A program made the position numbers and the translations under genes. 64,000 nucleotides of DNA. It comes from Sphingobacterium composti (GTDB lineage Bacteria; Bacteroidota; Bacteroidia; Sphingobacteriales; Sphingobacteriaceae). Under the pieces are notes generated by a model. That model saw nothing but the letters and a program-made list of their open reading frames with translations. It made no database searches and was not told where the DNA came from. Below, one piece after another: positions 26,120 through 34,735 of this stretch; the first letter of the stretch is position 1; each line of letters starts with the position of its first letter. The stretch is from assembly GCF_009829075.1 (NCBI RefSeq), contig NZ_WUQZ01000006.1:105982-169981 (forward strand), in the 5' to 3' direction.

Positions 26120-28183
26120 TTACTTCACTTGATTTTTTAGGTAACGATAAATTTCAATTTGGGATTGAAAAGCTTCTTTATTATTTTCTACATAATCATT
26201 ACTTAATAAATCATCTAGTTTTCTAGCTTTAACGTTGTCAGATAATTGTATATGTAATATATCAATAAGTTGCTTTTTTAATTTTGGGTCACTGATTTTT
26301 ACAGCAGCTTCTATGCGGTAATCTAAATTTCTTGTCATCCAATCTGCTGAAGATAAATAGACCAATTTTTTACCTCCATGATAAAAATATAATACTCGAG
26401 CATGTTCAAGGTATTGATCGACAATACTGATCGCATCGATAGGTTCTTTAAAAGATTCTTGGTTTACAGCACAATATATTCCCCGGACGATCATTTGGAT
26501 TTTTACGCCAGCTTCTGCAGCATCATATAGTTTCTTTATTAGAGGTTTATCACTTAATGAATTTATCTTAATAATAATATGTGCTTTTCGACCAGCTAGT
26601 GCTTCGGTTATTTCTTCGTCGATATGTTCCAATAATCGATTTCGCATGTCTGTAGGAGAGAACAAAAGTCCTTTCCCCGAAACCAAATAGTCTTCAAGGA
26701 TGGTTTTGGGTTTCCGCAATACGTGAAATACCTTATTGATGTCAGCCATAATTGTACGATTGCTCGTTAAAAGACAATAATCTCCATAGACTTTAGCCGT
26801 TTTTTCATTAATATTTCCTGTGCTGACGAACCCATATTGAATCGTCTTATTCGCAACACGTTTTTTGATGATACACAATTTTGCATGTACTTTTTTATTT
26901 GGAACGCCTACCAATACTGTAATACCTTCGGTTTCGAATCTTTCTTTCCAGTGAAGGTTATGTTGTTCATCAAATCGCGCACGAAGTTCAAGCATTACAG
27001 TTACATTCTTACCATTTCTGTGCGCATTAACAAGTGCATTGCCGATCTTAGAATTTGTAGCAAGACGATAGGCAGTAATCTGAATAGAGATTACATCTGG
27101 ATCTATTGCTGCCTCTCGAAGTAAATCGATGATGTGATCAAAATTGTGATACGGAAAAGCTAATAAGAGATCTTTCTTGACTATGACATCAGCAATACGA
27201 TGTTGTTCAGCTAAATCAGGGTGTAGTATTGAGGTTCTTTCAATTGGTGGTTTATATTTTCTAAAAACACTTGGAAAGTTCATGAAGTCTTTAAAATTAT
27301 GAATCTTCTGCCCAGGAATAATACTGTCTTTTTTGGATATATCTAGTTTTTTAATTAAAAACTCTACTAAGTTTTGATTCATATTTTGGTCAAATACAAA
27401 GCGTGTAGGTTTACCTTTACGTCTATTTTTGACAGCTTTGGCAATTTTATCAGCCAAATTTGTATTGATGTCATTGTCTAAATCAAACTCGGCATCACGA
27501 GTGATTTTGAAAGCATGTGCTTTAAAATCATCAAATCCAAAAAAGGAGAAAATATAGGGAAGATTAAATTTGATGATATCTTCTAATAATATTACATGAA
27601 CTTCTTTTTTAGGTGAGGGTAGAATCGTAAAACGATCGATAAGAGAGGTTGGAATTTCTATGACCGCAAATTTGGTTTCATATTTCCAATCTTGCATTTT
27701 CATTGCTACACCGAGATACAAAGATTTGTCGCGAATGTAGGGCATAGGACGATTTTCGTCGAGTAGTAGCGGAATTACATTAGATTCAACTTCGTTGATA
27801 TAGAAATTGCGTACAAATTCTTGTTGTTGTTCGTTCAGATCGTAAGTATCTTTAATAACAACTCCCTTTTTTGCCATTTCTTTCTGCACTTCCAACCAAA
27901 CTTTTTCAAATTTTTTCTGCTGTTTAATTACTTTGGTGTTTAATTCATCCAAAATTAGCTGTGGCTTTTCAAAAAAAATGTTTTTTGCTTCTTTCTCATC
28001 GACAAGCAAAGCACGTTTGAGTCCGGCTACCCGGACACGAAAAAATTCATCTAGGTTATTCGAAAATATACCTAGAAATTTGATTCTAGATAATAATGGA
28101 ACAGATTTGTCTGCTGCTTCTTGCAATACGCGTCCATTAAAACTAAGCCAACTAATGTCTCTAGGAATATACTTTCGTGTCAT
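26120..28183 (-). CDS. ppk1: Polyphosphate kinase 1
   Basis: The 687-residue protein has the four Ppk1 domains: N-terminal helical part (YIPRDISWLSFNGRVLQEA), head domain, and two phospholipase-D-like catalytic domains. KKVHAKLCIIKKR carries the phosphorylated His and FVSTGNINEKTAKVYGD follows it; a second PLD-like block is YFYHGGKKLVYLSSADWMTR. It makes inorganic polyphosphate from ATP, and reversal supplies ATP. Full length matches the family. A -7 box TACATTTG lies 16 bases before its ATG. Confidence 0.95.
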   Translation of the reverse strand: MTRKYIPRDISWLSFNGRVLQEAADKSVPLLSRIKFLGIFSNNLDEFFRVRVAGLKRALLVDEKEAKNIFFEKPQLILDELNTKVIKQQKKFEKVWLEVQKEMAKKGVVIKDTYDLNEQQQEFVRNFYINEVESNVIPLLLDENRPMPYIRDKSLYLGVAMKMQDWKYETKFAVIEIPTSLIDRFTILPSPKKEVHVILLEDIIKFNLPYIFSFFGFDDFKAHAFKITRDAEFDLDNDINTNLADKIAKAVKNRRKGKPTRFVFDQNMNQNLVEFLIKKLDISKKDSIIPGQKIHNFKDFMNFPSVFRKYKPPIERTSILHPDLAEQHRIADVIVKKDLLLAFPYHNFDHIIDLLREAAIDPDVISIQITAYRLATNSKIGNALVNAHRNGKNVTVMLELRARFDEQHNLHWKERFETEGITVLVGVPNKKVHAKLCIIKKRVANKTIQYGFVSTGNINEKTAKVYGDYCLLTSNRTIMADINKVFHVLRKPKTILEDYLVSGKGLLFSPTDMRNRLLEHIDEEITEALAGRKAHIIIKINSLSDKPLIKKLYDAAEAGVKIQMIVRGIYCAVNQESFKEPIDAISIVDQYLEHARVLYFYHGGKKLVYLSSADWMTRNLDYRIEAAVKISDPKLKKQLIDILHIQLSDNVKARKLDDLLSNDYVENNKEAFQSQIEIYRYLKNQVK

Positions 28184-28199
28184 GAAATAATTGTTAACT

Positions 28200-28207
28200 C
28201 AAATGTA
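28200..28207 (-). promoter_or_regulatory. -7 box TACATTTG of ppk1
   Basis: A perfect TAnnTTTG match lies 16 bases before the ppk1 ATG. No strong -33 element is visible. Confidence 0.45.
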
Positions 28208-28248
28208 CTTTTTGTATATTAATTTTATGTTAATTTGTTGTGAACAAA

Positions 28249-28623
28249 TTATTTCGAACCTCTTCTTTTTATAATGTTTAACGCCTCATATTTCGATGTG
28301 TCGTAATGCGGAGGTTCTAAGGTTAGTGTAGTAGGATAGGGTTTATTTTTGTCAAAAAAGAAAACCCTTGTAACGCTGTTAAAATCATTCACTGGAAAAA
28401 TTTCTGCACATGCCTCATACTTTGCATTTGCTATATCTCCAACTGTAACGGCATAAATACGTTCTATTCCACCTTTATTTTGTTCGTTTCGCACAAATGC
28501 TACTTCTTCAAAATCACCAGGTATATCCGCTATACTTGGCTGACTATAGGAATCCCATATCATGTACCCTAAAAATATAATTAGAGGTATAGCTATTAGC
28601 CATACCTTTCTAGTATTCTTCAT
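28249..28623 (-). CDS. Single-pass membrane protein of unknown function
   Basis: The 124-residue protein has one N-terminal hydrophobic helix (VWLIAIPLIIFLGYMIWDSY) that would anchor it with the rest in the periplasm. The soluble part (EVAFVRNEQNKGGIERIYAV, ACAEIFPVNDFNSVTRVFFF) has no family I recognise. Spacing to the upstream DJ-1 gene is 8 bp, so the two are probably co-transcribed. Confidence 0.65.
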   Translation of the reverse strand: MKNTRKVWLIAIPLIIFLGYMIWDSYSQPSIADIPGDFEEVAFVRNEQNKGGIERIYAVTVGDIANAKYEACAEIFPVNDFNSVTRVFFFDKNKPYPTTLTLEPPHYDTSKYEALNIIKRRGSK

Positions 28624-28631
28624 TATAAGTA

Positions 28632-29210
28632 TTATAAGCTAATTTTAATGTTTAATAATTTGTAGAATCCCTTTAATATTTCTTGATGTCCAGGCCAAGC
28701 AGGTGATGTCACTAAATTACCATCTACTACAGCTTGATCCGCAGGAATATTTTTCCAAGTTCCACCTGCTAATTCGATATCTGGACCTACTGCAACATAA
28801 GCAGTAAGAGTTCTACCTTGTAATACTTTTGCTGTTGTCAACACTTGTATGCCATGACAAATAGCTGCTACGGGTTTGTTCGCTTCGAAGAAATGCTGCA
28901 CAATCTCAATAACACGTTTGTTCAAACGGATATATTCAGCTGAACGACCTCCTGCGATGTACAAACCGTCGTAATCTGAAGGATTTACAGTATCAAAATC
29001 CTTATTAATAGCGAAGTTGTGTCCACGTAATTCTTTATATGTCTGATCTCCTGTGAAATCATGAACAGCAGTAGGTACTACATCTCCTTTTTTGCGGTCT
29101 GGAGCAATAGCATCAACTTCGATTCCAACTGCGCCCATTGCTTGAAAAGGCACCATAGCTTCATAATCTTCTACATAATCACCAACTAGTAATAATACTT
29201 TCTTTGCCAT
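28632..29210 (-). CDS. DJ-1/PfpI family protein
   Basis: The 192-residue protein has the DJ-1/PfpI fold with a nucleophile elbow AICHGIQVL carrying the reactive Cys. The preceding loop has GLYIAGGRSAEYIRLNKRV. Family members act as deglycases or in stress defence, sometimes called protease I; substrate and exact activity are not evident here. It sits near an FMN reductase gene, consistent with a small oxidative or carbonyl stress group, which is inference. Confidence 0.9.
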   Translation of the reverse strand: MAKKVLLLVGDYVEDYEAMVPFQAMGAVGIEVDAIAPDRKKGDVVPTAVHDFTGDQTYKELRGHNFAINKDFDTVNPSDYDGLYIAGGRSAEYIRLNKRVIEIVQHFFEANKPVAAICHGIQVLTTAKVLQGRTLTAYVAVGPDIELAGGTWKNIPADQAVVDGNLVTSPAWPGHQEILKGFYKLLNIKISL

Positions 29211-29251
29211 TGTTTATTGTTTTAAGGTTTTAGTAGTAAAACATCATTCTA

Positions 29252-29827
29252 TTAACTATTGTTTTCGATATTTCGTTCGAATATTTCTTTAAGTGTACGT
29301 TTAGTCTTACGTACCTTAGCTTCCAATTGACTGCGCAAAAGCATATTGGTGACACCTTTACCTTCTTCAAAATTTTTATTAAATTCTGGTAATGAAAATG
29401 TATCCAATACCTTGGCGCCATCGAAAGGTAATCGTGCCTCAGCAATGCTCAATACCGATTGACCACCACGCGCACCTGGACTAGTCGCTAATAAAAAGAC
29501 TGGCTTCCCATTGAATATTTTACGCCCCTTGATCCGTGATACCCAGTCAATAATATTTTTGTAGCAGGCATTATAATTTCCGTTATTCTCAGCAAACGAA
29601 ATTAAAATGAAATCCGCCCAGTCGATCTTCGCTGCAAAATCTAATGCTTGTTGTGGAATACCTTGCTCTGCCTCCAGATCCACAGAGAATACCGGCATAG
29701 CATAATCATTGAGATCAATGATTTCTTTGCTATCATCAATTTCTTTATAATATTTAGAGACACTTGTTACAAATTTTTTGTTAATGGATTTGGAGCTGTT
29801 GCTCGCTCCGAAAGCTAATATTTTCAT
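29252..29827 (-). CDS. NAD(P)H-dependent FMN reductase family protein
   Basis: The 191-residue flavodoxin-like protein starts MKILAFGASNSSKSINKKF, the phosphate loop of the NADPH-dependent FMN reductase family. FILISFAENNGNYNACYKN and PVFLLATSPGARGGQSVL are the flavin and ligand loops. It probably reduces quinones or flavins. A near-consensus -7 box TATATTAG lies 4 bases before its ATG. Upstream of the DJ-1 gene with a 41-bp gap. Confidence 0.88.
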   Translation of the reverse strand: MKILAFGASNSSKSINKKFVTSVSKYYKEIDDSKEIIDLNDYAMPVFSVDLEAEQGIPQQALDFAAKIDWADFILISFAENNGNYNACYKNIIDWVSRIKGRKIFNGKPVFLLATSPGARGGQSVLSIAEARLPFDGAKVLDTFSLPEFNKNFEEGKGVTNMLLRSQLEAKVRKTKRTLKEIFERNIENNS

Positions 29828-29896
29828 ATGTCTAATATAACTAATGCGATCTAAAATCTTGTAATATCGAAGTCAGATTCTTTAATTGAATTTATG

Positions 29897-29925
29897 AAAA
29901 AAGGGTTGATAAAATTTATCAACCC
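29897..29925 (-). terminator. Terminator of ychF
   Basis: GGGTTGATA (29903-29911) pairs with TATCAACCC (29917-29925) and is followed on the minus strand by six Ts. It lies 26 bp past the ychF stop. Confidence 0.85.
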
Positions 29926-29950
29926 TCAAAAATTTTATAATAATCTATTA

Positions 29951-31051
29951 TTATACGTTAAATCTGAAGTGCATAATATCTCCGTCTTCAACGATATAAG
30001 TTTTTCCTTCGACAGAAAGTTTACCAGCTTCTTTAACAGCACTTTCTGAACCGTATTGAATAAAGTCAGTGTATTTAATAACTTCAGCACGGATAAAACC
30101 TTTTTCAAAGTCTGTATGAATTACGCCAGCAGCTTGAGGTGCTGTAAAACCTTTTTCAATTGTCCATGCACGAACTTCTTGAACACCTGCAGTGAAGTAT
30201 GTAGCTAAGTCTAATAACGAATAAGCTGCACGAATCAATTTATGTACTCCAGATTCATCTAATCCTAAATCTTCTAAGAACATTTTGCGCTCATCGTAAC
30301 TCTCCAATTGCGCAATTTCTGATTCGATTTGAGCTGATATAATTAATACCTGTGCATTTTCATCTTTAACAGCTTCTTTTACTTTTTCTACGTAAGCGTT
30401 TCCTGTATTTACAGATGCTTCATCCACATTACATACATACAATACTGGCTTTACAGTCAATAATGTAAGGTCAGCAATATATTCAAAATCTTCTTCTGAG
30501 ATAGGGGCAGTACGCGCTGATTTACCAGCTTCCAAATGTTCTTTTACTACAGAAAGAATTTCAAAAGTCTTTTTAGCATCTTTATCGCCACCAGTCTTAG
30601 CCATTTTTTCCACCTTTTGAATACGCTTTACGACAGTATCCAAATCTTTAAGCTGAAGCTCAGTATCGATGATTTCTTTATCACGAATAGGGTCTACCGA
30701 ACCATCAACGTGGATTACATTTCCATCATCAAAACAGCGCAACACGTGAATAATTGCATTTGTAGTACGGATATTTCCTAAAAATTGGTTTCCAAGACCT
30801 TCACCTTTAGAAGCTCCCTTTACCAAACCAGCGATATCTACAATTTCTATCGTATTAGGTACGATGCGTTGTGGATTTACTAATTCAGCTAATTTATTAA
30901 GACGTTCGTCAGGTACAGTGATGACACCTACGTTTGGTTCTATTGTACAGAATGGAAAGTTTGCCGCTTGTGCTTTTGCATTGGACAAACAGTTGAATAA
31001 TGTCGATTTACCTACGTTTGGTAGGCCTACGATACCACATTGTAAAGCCAT
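29951..31051 (-). CDS. ychF: YchF/OLA1 redox-regulated ATPase
   Basis: The 366-residue P-loop protein has G1 GLPNVGKST (residues 8-16), a G3 block [18 protein letters not shown], and the non-canonical NVDE motif in [10 protein letters not shown] that favours ATP over GTP. The C-terminal TGS domain is present ([30 protein letters not shown]). It binds ribosomes and takes part in stress responses. Full length and highly conserved. A -7 box TATCTTTG is 34 bases upstream. Confidence 0.95.
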   Translation of the reverse strand: MALQCGIVGLPNVGKSTLFNCLSNAKAQAANFPFCTIEPNVGVITVPDERLNKLAELVNPQRIVPNTIEIVDIAGLVKGASKGEGLGNQFLGNIRTTNAIIHVLRCFDDGNVIHVDGSVDPIRDKEIIDTELQLKDLDTVVKRIQKVEKMAKTGGDKDAKKTFEILSVVKEHLEAGKSARTAPISEEDFEYIADLTLLTVKPVLYVCNVDEASVNTGNAYVEKVKEAVKDENAQVLIISAQIESEIAQLESYDERKMFLEDLGLDESGVHKLIRAAYSLLDLATYFTAGVQEVRAWTIEKGFTAPQAAGVIHTDFEKGFIRAEVIKYTDFIQYGSESAVKEAGKLSVEGKTYIVEDGDIMHFRFNV

Positions 31052-31085
31052 AAATTCTTTATGCTGTAAGATTTTAAAATTTGTG

Positions 31086-31093
31086 CAAAGATA
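31086..31093 (-). promoter_or_regulatory. -7 box TATCTTTG of ychF
   Basis: A perfect TAnnTTTG match on the minus strand, 34 bases before the ATG at 31051. Confidence 0.45.
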
Positions 31094-31289
31094 GTAAAAT
31101 AGAATGATAAGATAATTGGTATTTTATTGCGTGCAGGGATTTTACTTTTGTATTATTTTCATTGTTAAGAATGGAAAAGGATCTTAAACCAAATATTTTC
31201 GATACAATTAGAAATAAATCAATTTTAAAGCCTTCACTATGAATGCTTTCTTGTGCATTTACAAATTTTAACACTTTTTGAGTTAATCC

Positions 31290-31348
31290 TTCGGAGGCAA
31301 ATAGTGGTCATACTCCGAAATAACACCATATTTAATAAGGAGGGCACT
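31290..31348 (+). promoter_or_regulatory. Leader with TTCGGAG/CTCCGAA stem and strong SD
   Basis: TTCGGAG (31290-31296) and CTCCGAA (31313-31319) form a 7-bp stem with a 16-base loop in front of the 31349 gene. An AAGGAGG sequence lies 6 bases before its ATG, which is unusually strong for this genome. The 297 bp between this gene and ychF hold no other gene. Confidence 0.4.
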
Positions 31349-31819
31349 ATGAAAAAATTACTTTACTTCACACTTTTAATAGGAGGGTTGTTTATATCCC
31401 AATCTGCTGATGCGCAAGTTCGCGTAAATATAAATATTGGTTCACAACCACTATGGGGACCTGTAGGATATGACTATGTACGCTATTATTATATGCCTGA
31501 AATTGATGTTTATTATAATGTAGCTTCACGAAAATATACATATTATCAAGGTAACCGTTGGGTTACAAAATCAAAATTACCGGGGAAATACCGCAATTTT
31601 GATTTATTCAGAACTTATAAAGTCGTAATCAATGATGCAAATCCTTGGAATTATCACAAAAGGCATAGAGGCGAGTATGGCAGACATGCACGTAATTATC
31701 ATCAAGTTGTATTACGTGATGCTCCTCGCCATCATCACGATAATAGGGGACGTACAAAACATAATTACGATAAAAAGTCTAACAAACATCGGGGGCACAA
31801 GCATGACCATAGAAGGTAA
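31349..31819 (+). CDS. Secreted basic His/Arg-rich protein
   Basis: The ATG at 31349 gives 156 residues; it is chosen over an upstream frame extension because a signal peptide (KKLLYFTLLIGGLFISQSADA) starts there and an SD AAGGAGG precedes it. The mature protein has a Tyr-rich part (GPVGYDYVRYYYMPEIDVYY, RKYTYYQGNRWV) and a very basic tail full of His, Arg and Lys (APRHHHDNRGRTKHN, HRGHKHDHRR). Similar small periplasmic proteins occur in Sphingobacteria. The tail might bind metal ions, nucleic acid or anionic polymers, which is inference. It has its own terminator. Confidence 0.78.
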   Translation: MKKLLYFTLLIGGLFISQSADAQVRVNINIGSQPLWGPVGYDYVRYYYMPEIDVYYNVASRKYTYYQGNRWVTKSKLPGKYRNFDLFRTYKVVINDANPWNYHKRHRGEYGRHARNYHQVVLRDAPRHHHDNRGRTKHNYDKKSNKHRGHKHDHRR

Positions 31820-31869
31820 AATTCTCCATATGAGCTAGATACATATTTTGTTTACTATACATAGATTTT

Positions 31870-31901
31870 AGCCTATTTTCTTTTTAGAAAGTAGGCTTTT
31901 C
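31870..31901 (+). terminator. Terminator of the His/Arg-rich gene
   Basis: AGCCTATTTTCT (31870-31881) pairs with AGAAAGTAGGCT (31886-31897) with one GU pair and is followed by TTTTCT. Confidence 0.75.
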
Positions 31902-32002
31902 TATTTGTAGACCTATCTTTACTTCAGTCTAAATAATATTTTTAAATATTGATTTTGTGTCGTTTTTTTCTTTTAATTTTGAAAAAATTAATACATTCTA
32001 AA

Positions 32003-32950
32003 ATGTTGAAATTAAAGGGAGGGTTATGTGGGTTTTGTGCTGTAACTCTCGCAACTTTGGGCTTCTATTCTTGCAACAACTTATCTAATACTGTAATGGG
32101 TTCACAGAAAGTGGATTCATTAGTAAGTAAAATTGAAGAATTGATAGTTGAAAAACCAACTCTTCATGCAAAATGGGATTCGCTACGCGATAATAAACTT
32201 GTATTTCATATAGATAGTTTAAATCCTATTCCTATTAAGACGCAGAAACAAAAACTTAAAGATTCCTTACGTCGTGAATTTGATAAGCATCCGAAGCATA
32301 TCTATTTAACTTTTGACGATGGACCATTAGTTGGAAGCCGAGCTATTGATTCTATCGCCCGTGCCAAAAATATAAAAGTAAATGCTTTTGTAGTGGGACG
32401 CCATTCAACTATGGGTAAGTACAGATTGCGTGATCTGAATTTGTATATAGAAAATCCATTAGTAGCAGTTTATAATCACAGTTATACACATGGATTTAAT
32501 CGTCTACAGACATTCTATAGGGATAGTCAAAAAGCATTTGATGACTTCAAAAAGAATGAAGATAATATTGCTTTTAACAGTAAAGTCGCAAGGCTTCCAG
32601 GGCGTAATATCTGGATTTATGATGAGGAAAAAAAGATAGATATTGCTAGTGCTGAACCTACAGCTGATCTATTATTTCAGGATGGATACAAAATATTTGG
32701 GTGGGATGTAGAATGGCGATTGAATAGTCTGACAGGAGTAGCTACAGTACCTCTTGAGACCGTATACCAACGTATCGTGAATTTTATGAATAATAAATCG
32801 TCTAAAGAACCTAATAATGTTGTATTCTTGATGCACGATGATATGTTTCAGACAAGGCAAGGTAAAAAGCTCCTTTCTGATTTGATCGATAAATTGATCG
32901 CTAAAGGGTACAAATTTGAGTTTATGGAGGATTATCCAATAAAATATTAA
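32003..32950 (+). CDS. Polysaccharide deacetylase (NodB) lipoprotein
   Basis: The ATG at 32003 gives 315 residues with a lipobox at GFYSC; the frame is open 18 codons further upstream but those lack a signal-like start. The NodB fold is shown by motif 1 YLTFDDGP (catalytic Asp and metal Asp), motif 2 NHSYTHG (metal His pair H-x3-H) and motif 3 near VARLPGRNIW. Motif 4 is around GWDVEW and motif 5 around VVFLMHDD. It would deacetylate N- or O-acetyl groups of cell-wall or exported glycan on the outer face of a membrane. The region before the NodB domain is a helical spacer. Confidence 0.85.
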   Translation: MLKLKGGLCGFCAVTLATLGFYSCNNLSNTVMGSQKVDSLVSKIEELIVEKPTLHAKWDSLRDNKLVFHIDSLNPIPIKTQKQKLKDSLRREFDKHPKHIYLTFDDGPLVGSRAIDSIARAKNIKVNAFVVGRHSTMGKYRLRDLNLYIENPLVAVYNHSYTHGFNRLQTFYRDSQKAFDDFKKNEDNIAFNSKVARLPGRNIWIYDEEKKIDIASAEPTADLLFQDGYKIFGWDVEWRLNSLTGVATVPLETVYQRIVNFMNNKSSKEPNNVVFLMHDDMFQTRQGKKLLSDLIDKLIAKGYKFEFMEDYPIKY

Positions 32951-33024
32951 AAGTAGAAATGGGGCATAAGGCCTCATTTTTTATTACATTTCTCTTTCTA
33001 ATACTGCATTCCGCAAATAGTTAT

Positions 33025-33032
33025 TACCTTTG
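33025..33032 (+). promoter_or_regulatory. -7 box TACCTTTG, 4 bases before ATG
   Basis: TACCTTTG is followed by TACT and then the ATG at 33037. It decides the start: the frame is open 26 codons further up, but that part would be untranscribed from this promoter. Confidence 0.55.
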
Positions 33033-33036
33033 TACT

Positions 33037-33525
33037 ATGGCTAAAATGTTTAATAATATCGAGGATTTGTTGGAAGATATGGTACGATGCTTTACCGAGC
33101 ATGCTATGTATGATGTACTAGAGGAGCGTGATGTTATATCCGTTTTACCTATTGAAGATGCTGCTAGAGCTGCTGATTTTTTAGCTAAAACAAATCAAGT
33201 TCTAGCTGAGCATTTTGAAATTTATGATGAGGACTGCTATGGTCCTGATAGTTTGCATGACAAAGAGGAAAATCCTATTCTTTTTTGGAAAGATTATCTC
33301 AACTGCTTTTTTGATTTAGAGTTGGTGGATGACGATGCTGTCAATAGTAAATTTGTGGGTACTGCTTTCGGTATTTATCAAATTACGGGGATAGCATTTC
33401 GTGATGAAGTCAATAAACGTATCAAACGCCGCCGTCTAAATGGAATTCGTCTAGAATATAAGGTGAAAGAGACGCCAATGGATAGAAACAATCATTGGAA
33501 ACGTACCTATGATAAAGAATTTTAA
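33037..33525 (+). CDS. Conserved hypothetical cytoplasmic protein
   Basis: The 162-residue protein starts MAKMFNNIEDLLEDMVRCFT, decided by the -7 box TACCTTTG 4 bases upstream. No signal peptide or membrane helix is seen. It is acidic in the middle (HFEIYDEDCYGPDSLHDKEE) and basic at the end (NKRIKRRRLNGIRL). I do not recognise a domain. The length, codon use and promoter support a real gene. Confidence 0.72.
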   Translation: MAKMFNNIEDLLEDMVRCFTEHAMYDVLEERDVISVLPIEDAARAADFLAKTNQVLAEHFEIYDEDCYGPDSLHDKEENPILFWKDYLNCFFDLELVDDDAVNSKFVGTAFGIYQITGIAFRDEVNKRIKRRRLNGIRLEYKVKETPMDRNNHWKRTYDKEF

Positions 33526-33573
33526 TTCTGTTTTTACCATTTATTATTCATTTAGAAATTATGAAAATAAATA

Positions 33574-33610
33574 GGGGCTGATATCTGATTTTATACAGAT
33601 TTTCAACCCC
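33574..33610 (-). terminator. Terminator-like hairpin downstream of the remnant gene
   Basis: GGGG-CTGA-TATCTG pairs imperfectly with CAGATTTTCA-ACCCC, giving a stable stem over 37 bases, followed on the minus strand by TATTTATTTT. It lies 57 bp past the remnant's stop codon and suits it as a transcript end. Confidence 0.6.
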
Positions 33611-33666
33611 ATTCATTTACCTATCTATTGGGAATTTAGTTCATGTTCAAATCAATTTACCGATAT

Positions 33667-33870
33667 TTATTTTAATGGAATATCTGTGAAATTACCTTTT
33701 ACAATATTTACACCTGTCACCCCAGTACCTGCTGTAGCTTCATATGTTCCTGATATTTTAGATCCGTCATTTTTTGAGATGGTCAATGTTCCAGCAGTAG
33801 CTTCTCAGTGTTTGTTATCTTTCACATATGTAAAAGCATATTTAGCAGATAGGGATAGATAAGATTCGAT
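33667..33870 (-). pseudogene. Remnant of a secreted protein gene (C-terminal part)
   Basis: On the minus strand a coding-like stretch reads IESYLSLSAKYAFTYV then KDNKH, meets an in-frame TGA at 33805-33807, then continues EATAGTLTISKNDGSKISGT and ends ...VNIVKGNFTDIPLK with a stop at 33667. The C-terminal GNFTDIPL pattern resembles small secreted beta-sandwich proteins of Bacteroidota. Upstream there is another stop and no start or signal peptide, so the gene is broken, not merely interrupted once. A terminator hairpin still follows it. Confidence 0.6.
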
Positions 33871-33912
33871 TTACTACTATCCACCAAAGGACGACCTAAG
33901 ACTGTGTAGGCG

Positions 33913-34091
33913 TTAAGAATTGTAGAGGATTTTCGTTAAGAAATCAAACTTGCTTGAGCGTAGCGAGTTTGTTTGATTTTAGAAAATACGAATACAATTT
34001 AGCCTAGCAATCTAGTCTTGACTTTTTGAATACTTTTTTGTCAAGAAAAAAGTATTATGCCCGTCCGGCATAGAGGACATTAAGAATTGTA
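33913..34091. repeat. MITE-like element bounded by TTAAGAATTGTA direct repeats
   Basis: TTAAGAATTGTA occurs at 33913-33924 and again at 34080-34091. Between them lie an inverted repeat AAATCAAAC / GTTTGATTT (33941-33949, 33971-33979) with GAGCGTAGCGAG inside, and a second hairpin AATACTTTTTT / AAAAAAGTATT (34029-34056). No coding capacity is seen. I believe similar composite hairpin elements are dispersed in Sphingobacterium genomes; that is recollection and is not shown by this window. Confidence 0.6.
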
Positions 34092-34140
34092 TATAGATAT
34101 GTTTTTTATCTCTGCATAATAATATTAATCAATTATTTTT

Positions 34141-34320
34141 AGATTCTTCCTATCGTCAAAAGACAAGAAAATAACAACAAAACCTTACAACTTGTTAGAT
34201 TAATTCCTTCGCACTCAATTTACTAAGTTGTTGTCATATTAAAAGTAGTGAAATATCTGAATCAATTCACCATTATCAATTTTCAATTATTTAGATATTC
34301 TTCCTATCGTCAGAATGACA
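34141..34320. repeat. Two REP-like units TTCTTCCTATCGTCA
   Basis: TTCTTCCTATCGTCA occurs at 34145-34159 and 34300-34314 in the same orientation, preceded by AGAT/AGATA and followed by a GAC-containing segment. A third, inverted copy lies at 48738-48763. Confidence 0.75.
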
Positions 34321-34348
34321 AAAAAATTAAATCACCTAAAAATAACTA

Positions 34349-34567
34349 TTATAAAATCCCTCCTCCAATAACCAATCGAAATACACCTAAAAATATAGCT
34401 ACTAGACAGATGATTGTAGCGCCTCTACTTTTTCCTAAAAGTGAAAATACCAATCCAATAACGGCAAATGGAATGTTTAGCCAATTCAACCAGCCTAATA
34501 ACGGGATAAATCCAAGAAATAATCCAATCAGCGATAGTATCCCAAATATTCTTCCAATAGTTTTCAT
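34349..34567 (-). CDS. Small two- or three-helix membrane protein
   Basis: The 72-residue protein is almost entirely hydrophobic: ILSLIGLFLGFIPLLGWL, NIPFAVIGLVFSLLGK and TIICLVAIFLGVFRLVIGGG make three likely membrane helices. It resembles short DUF4190-like or phage-shock-type membrane proteins common in Bacteroidota, but no function is known. The overlapping plus-strand frame is a shadow of this gene. Confidence 0.7.
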   Translation of the reverse strand: MKTIGRIFGILSLIGLFLGFIPLLGWLNWLNIPFAVIGLVFSLLGKSRGATIICLVAIFLGVFRLVIGGGIL

Positions 34568-34709
34568 AAATTAATAATCAATGTGTTTGTATAATGATGT
34601 AATATATGATTTGGCAGGCACTTTTGAAAGTATATCTATAGAATAATAATCACAATGTCTTTATTTTCTAATTATAAAGGATAAGCTATACTAATACAGC
34701 TTAAGATGT

Positions 34710-34717
34710 TATATTTG
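34710..34717 (+). promoter_or_regulatory. -7 box TATATTTG of the YgiB/YgiC-type operon
   Basis: A perfect TAnnTTTG match lies 18 bases before the first ATG of the three-gene operon. Confidence 0.5.
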
Positions 34718-34735
34718 TGATAGACTATACATTTT

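Larger units (their letters stand above)
33526..34348. other. Repeat- and remnant-rich gap without an intact gene
   Basis: This 823-bp gap has no intact gene. It holds a terminator-like hairpin (33574-33610), a broken minus-strand gene (33667-33870), a MITE-like repeat bounded by a 12-bp direct repeat (33913-34091) and two REP-like units (34141-34167 and 34293-34320). The rest is AT-rich and shows nothing I can name. Confidence 0.8.

Noticed and set aside
32959..33036. Upstream start for the 33037 gene giving a signal-like N-terminus
   Set aside because: The -7 box TACCTTTG is 4 bases before the ATG at 33037, inside the proposed extension, so the extension would not be transcribed from it.
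34248..34574. Plus-strand 108-codon frame
   Set aside because: It is antisense to the three-helix membrane protein gene at 34349-34567 and is Asn/Pro/Ile-rich as expected of a shadow frame.
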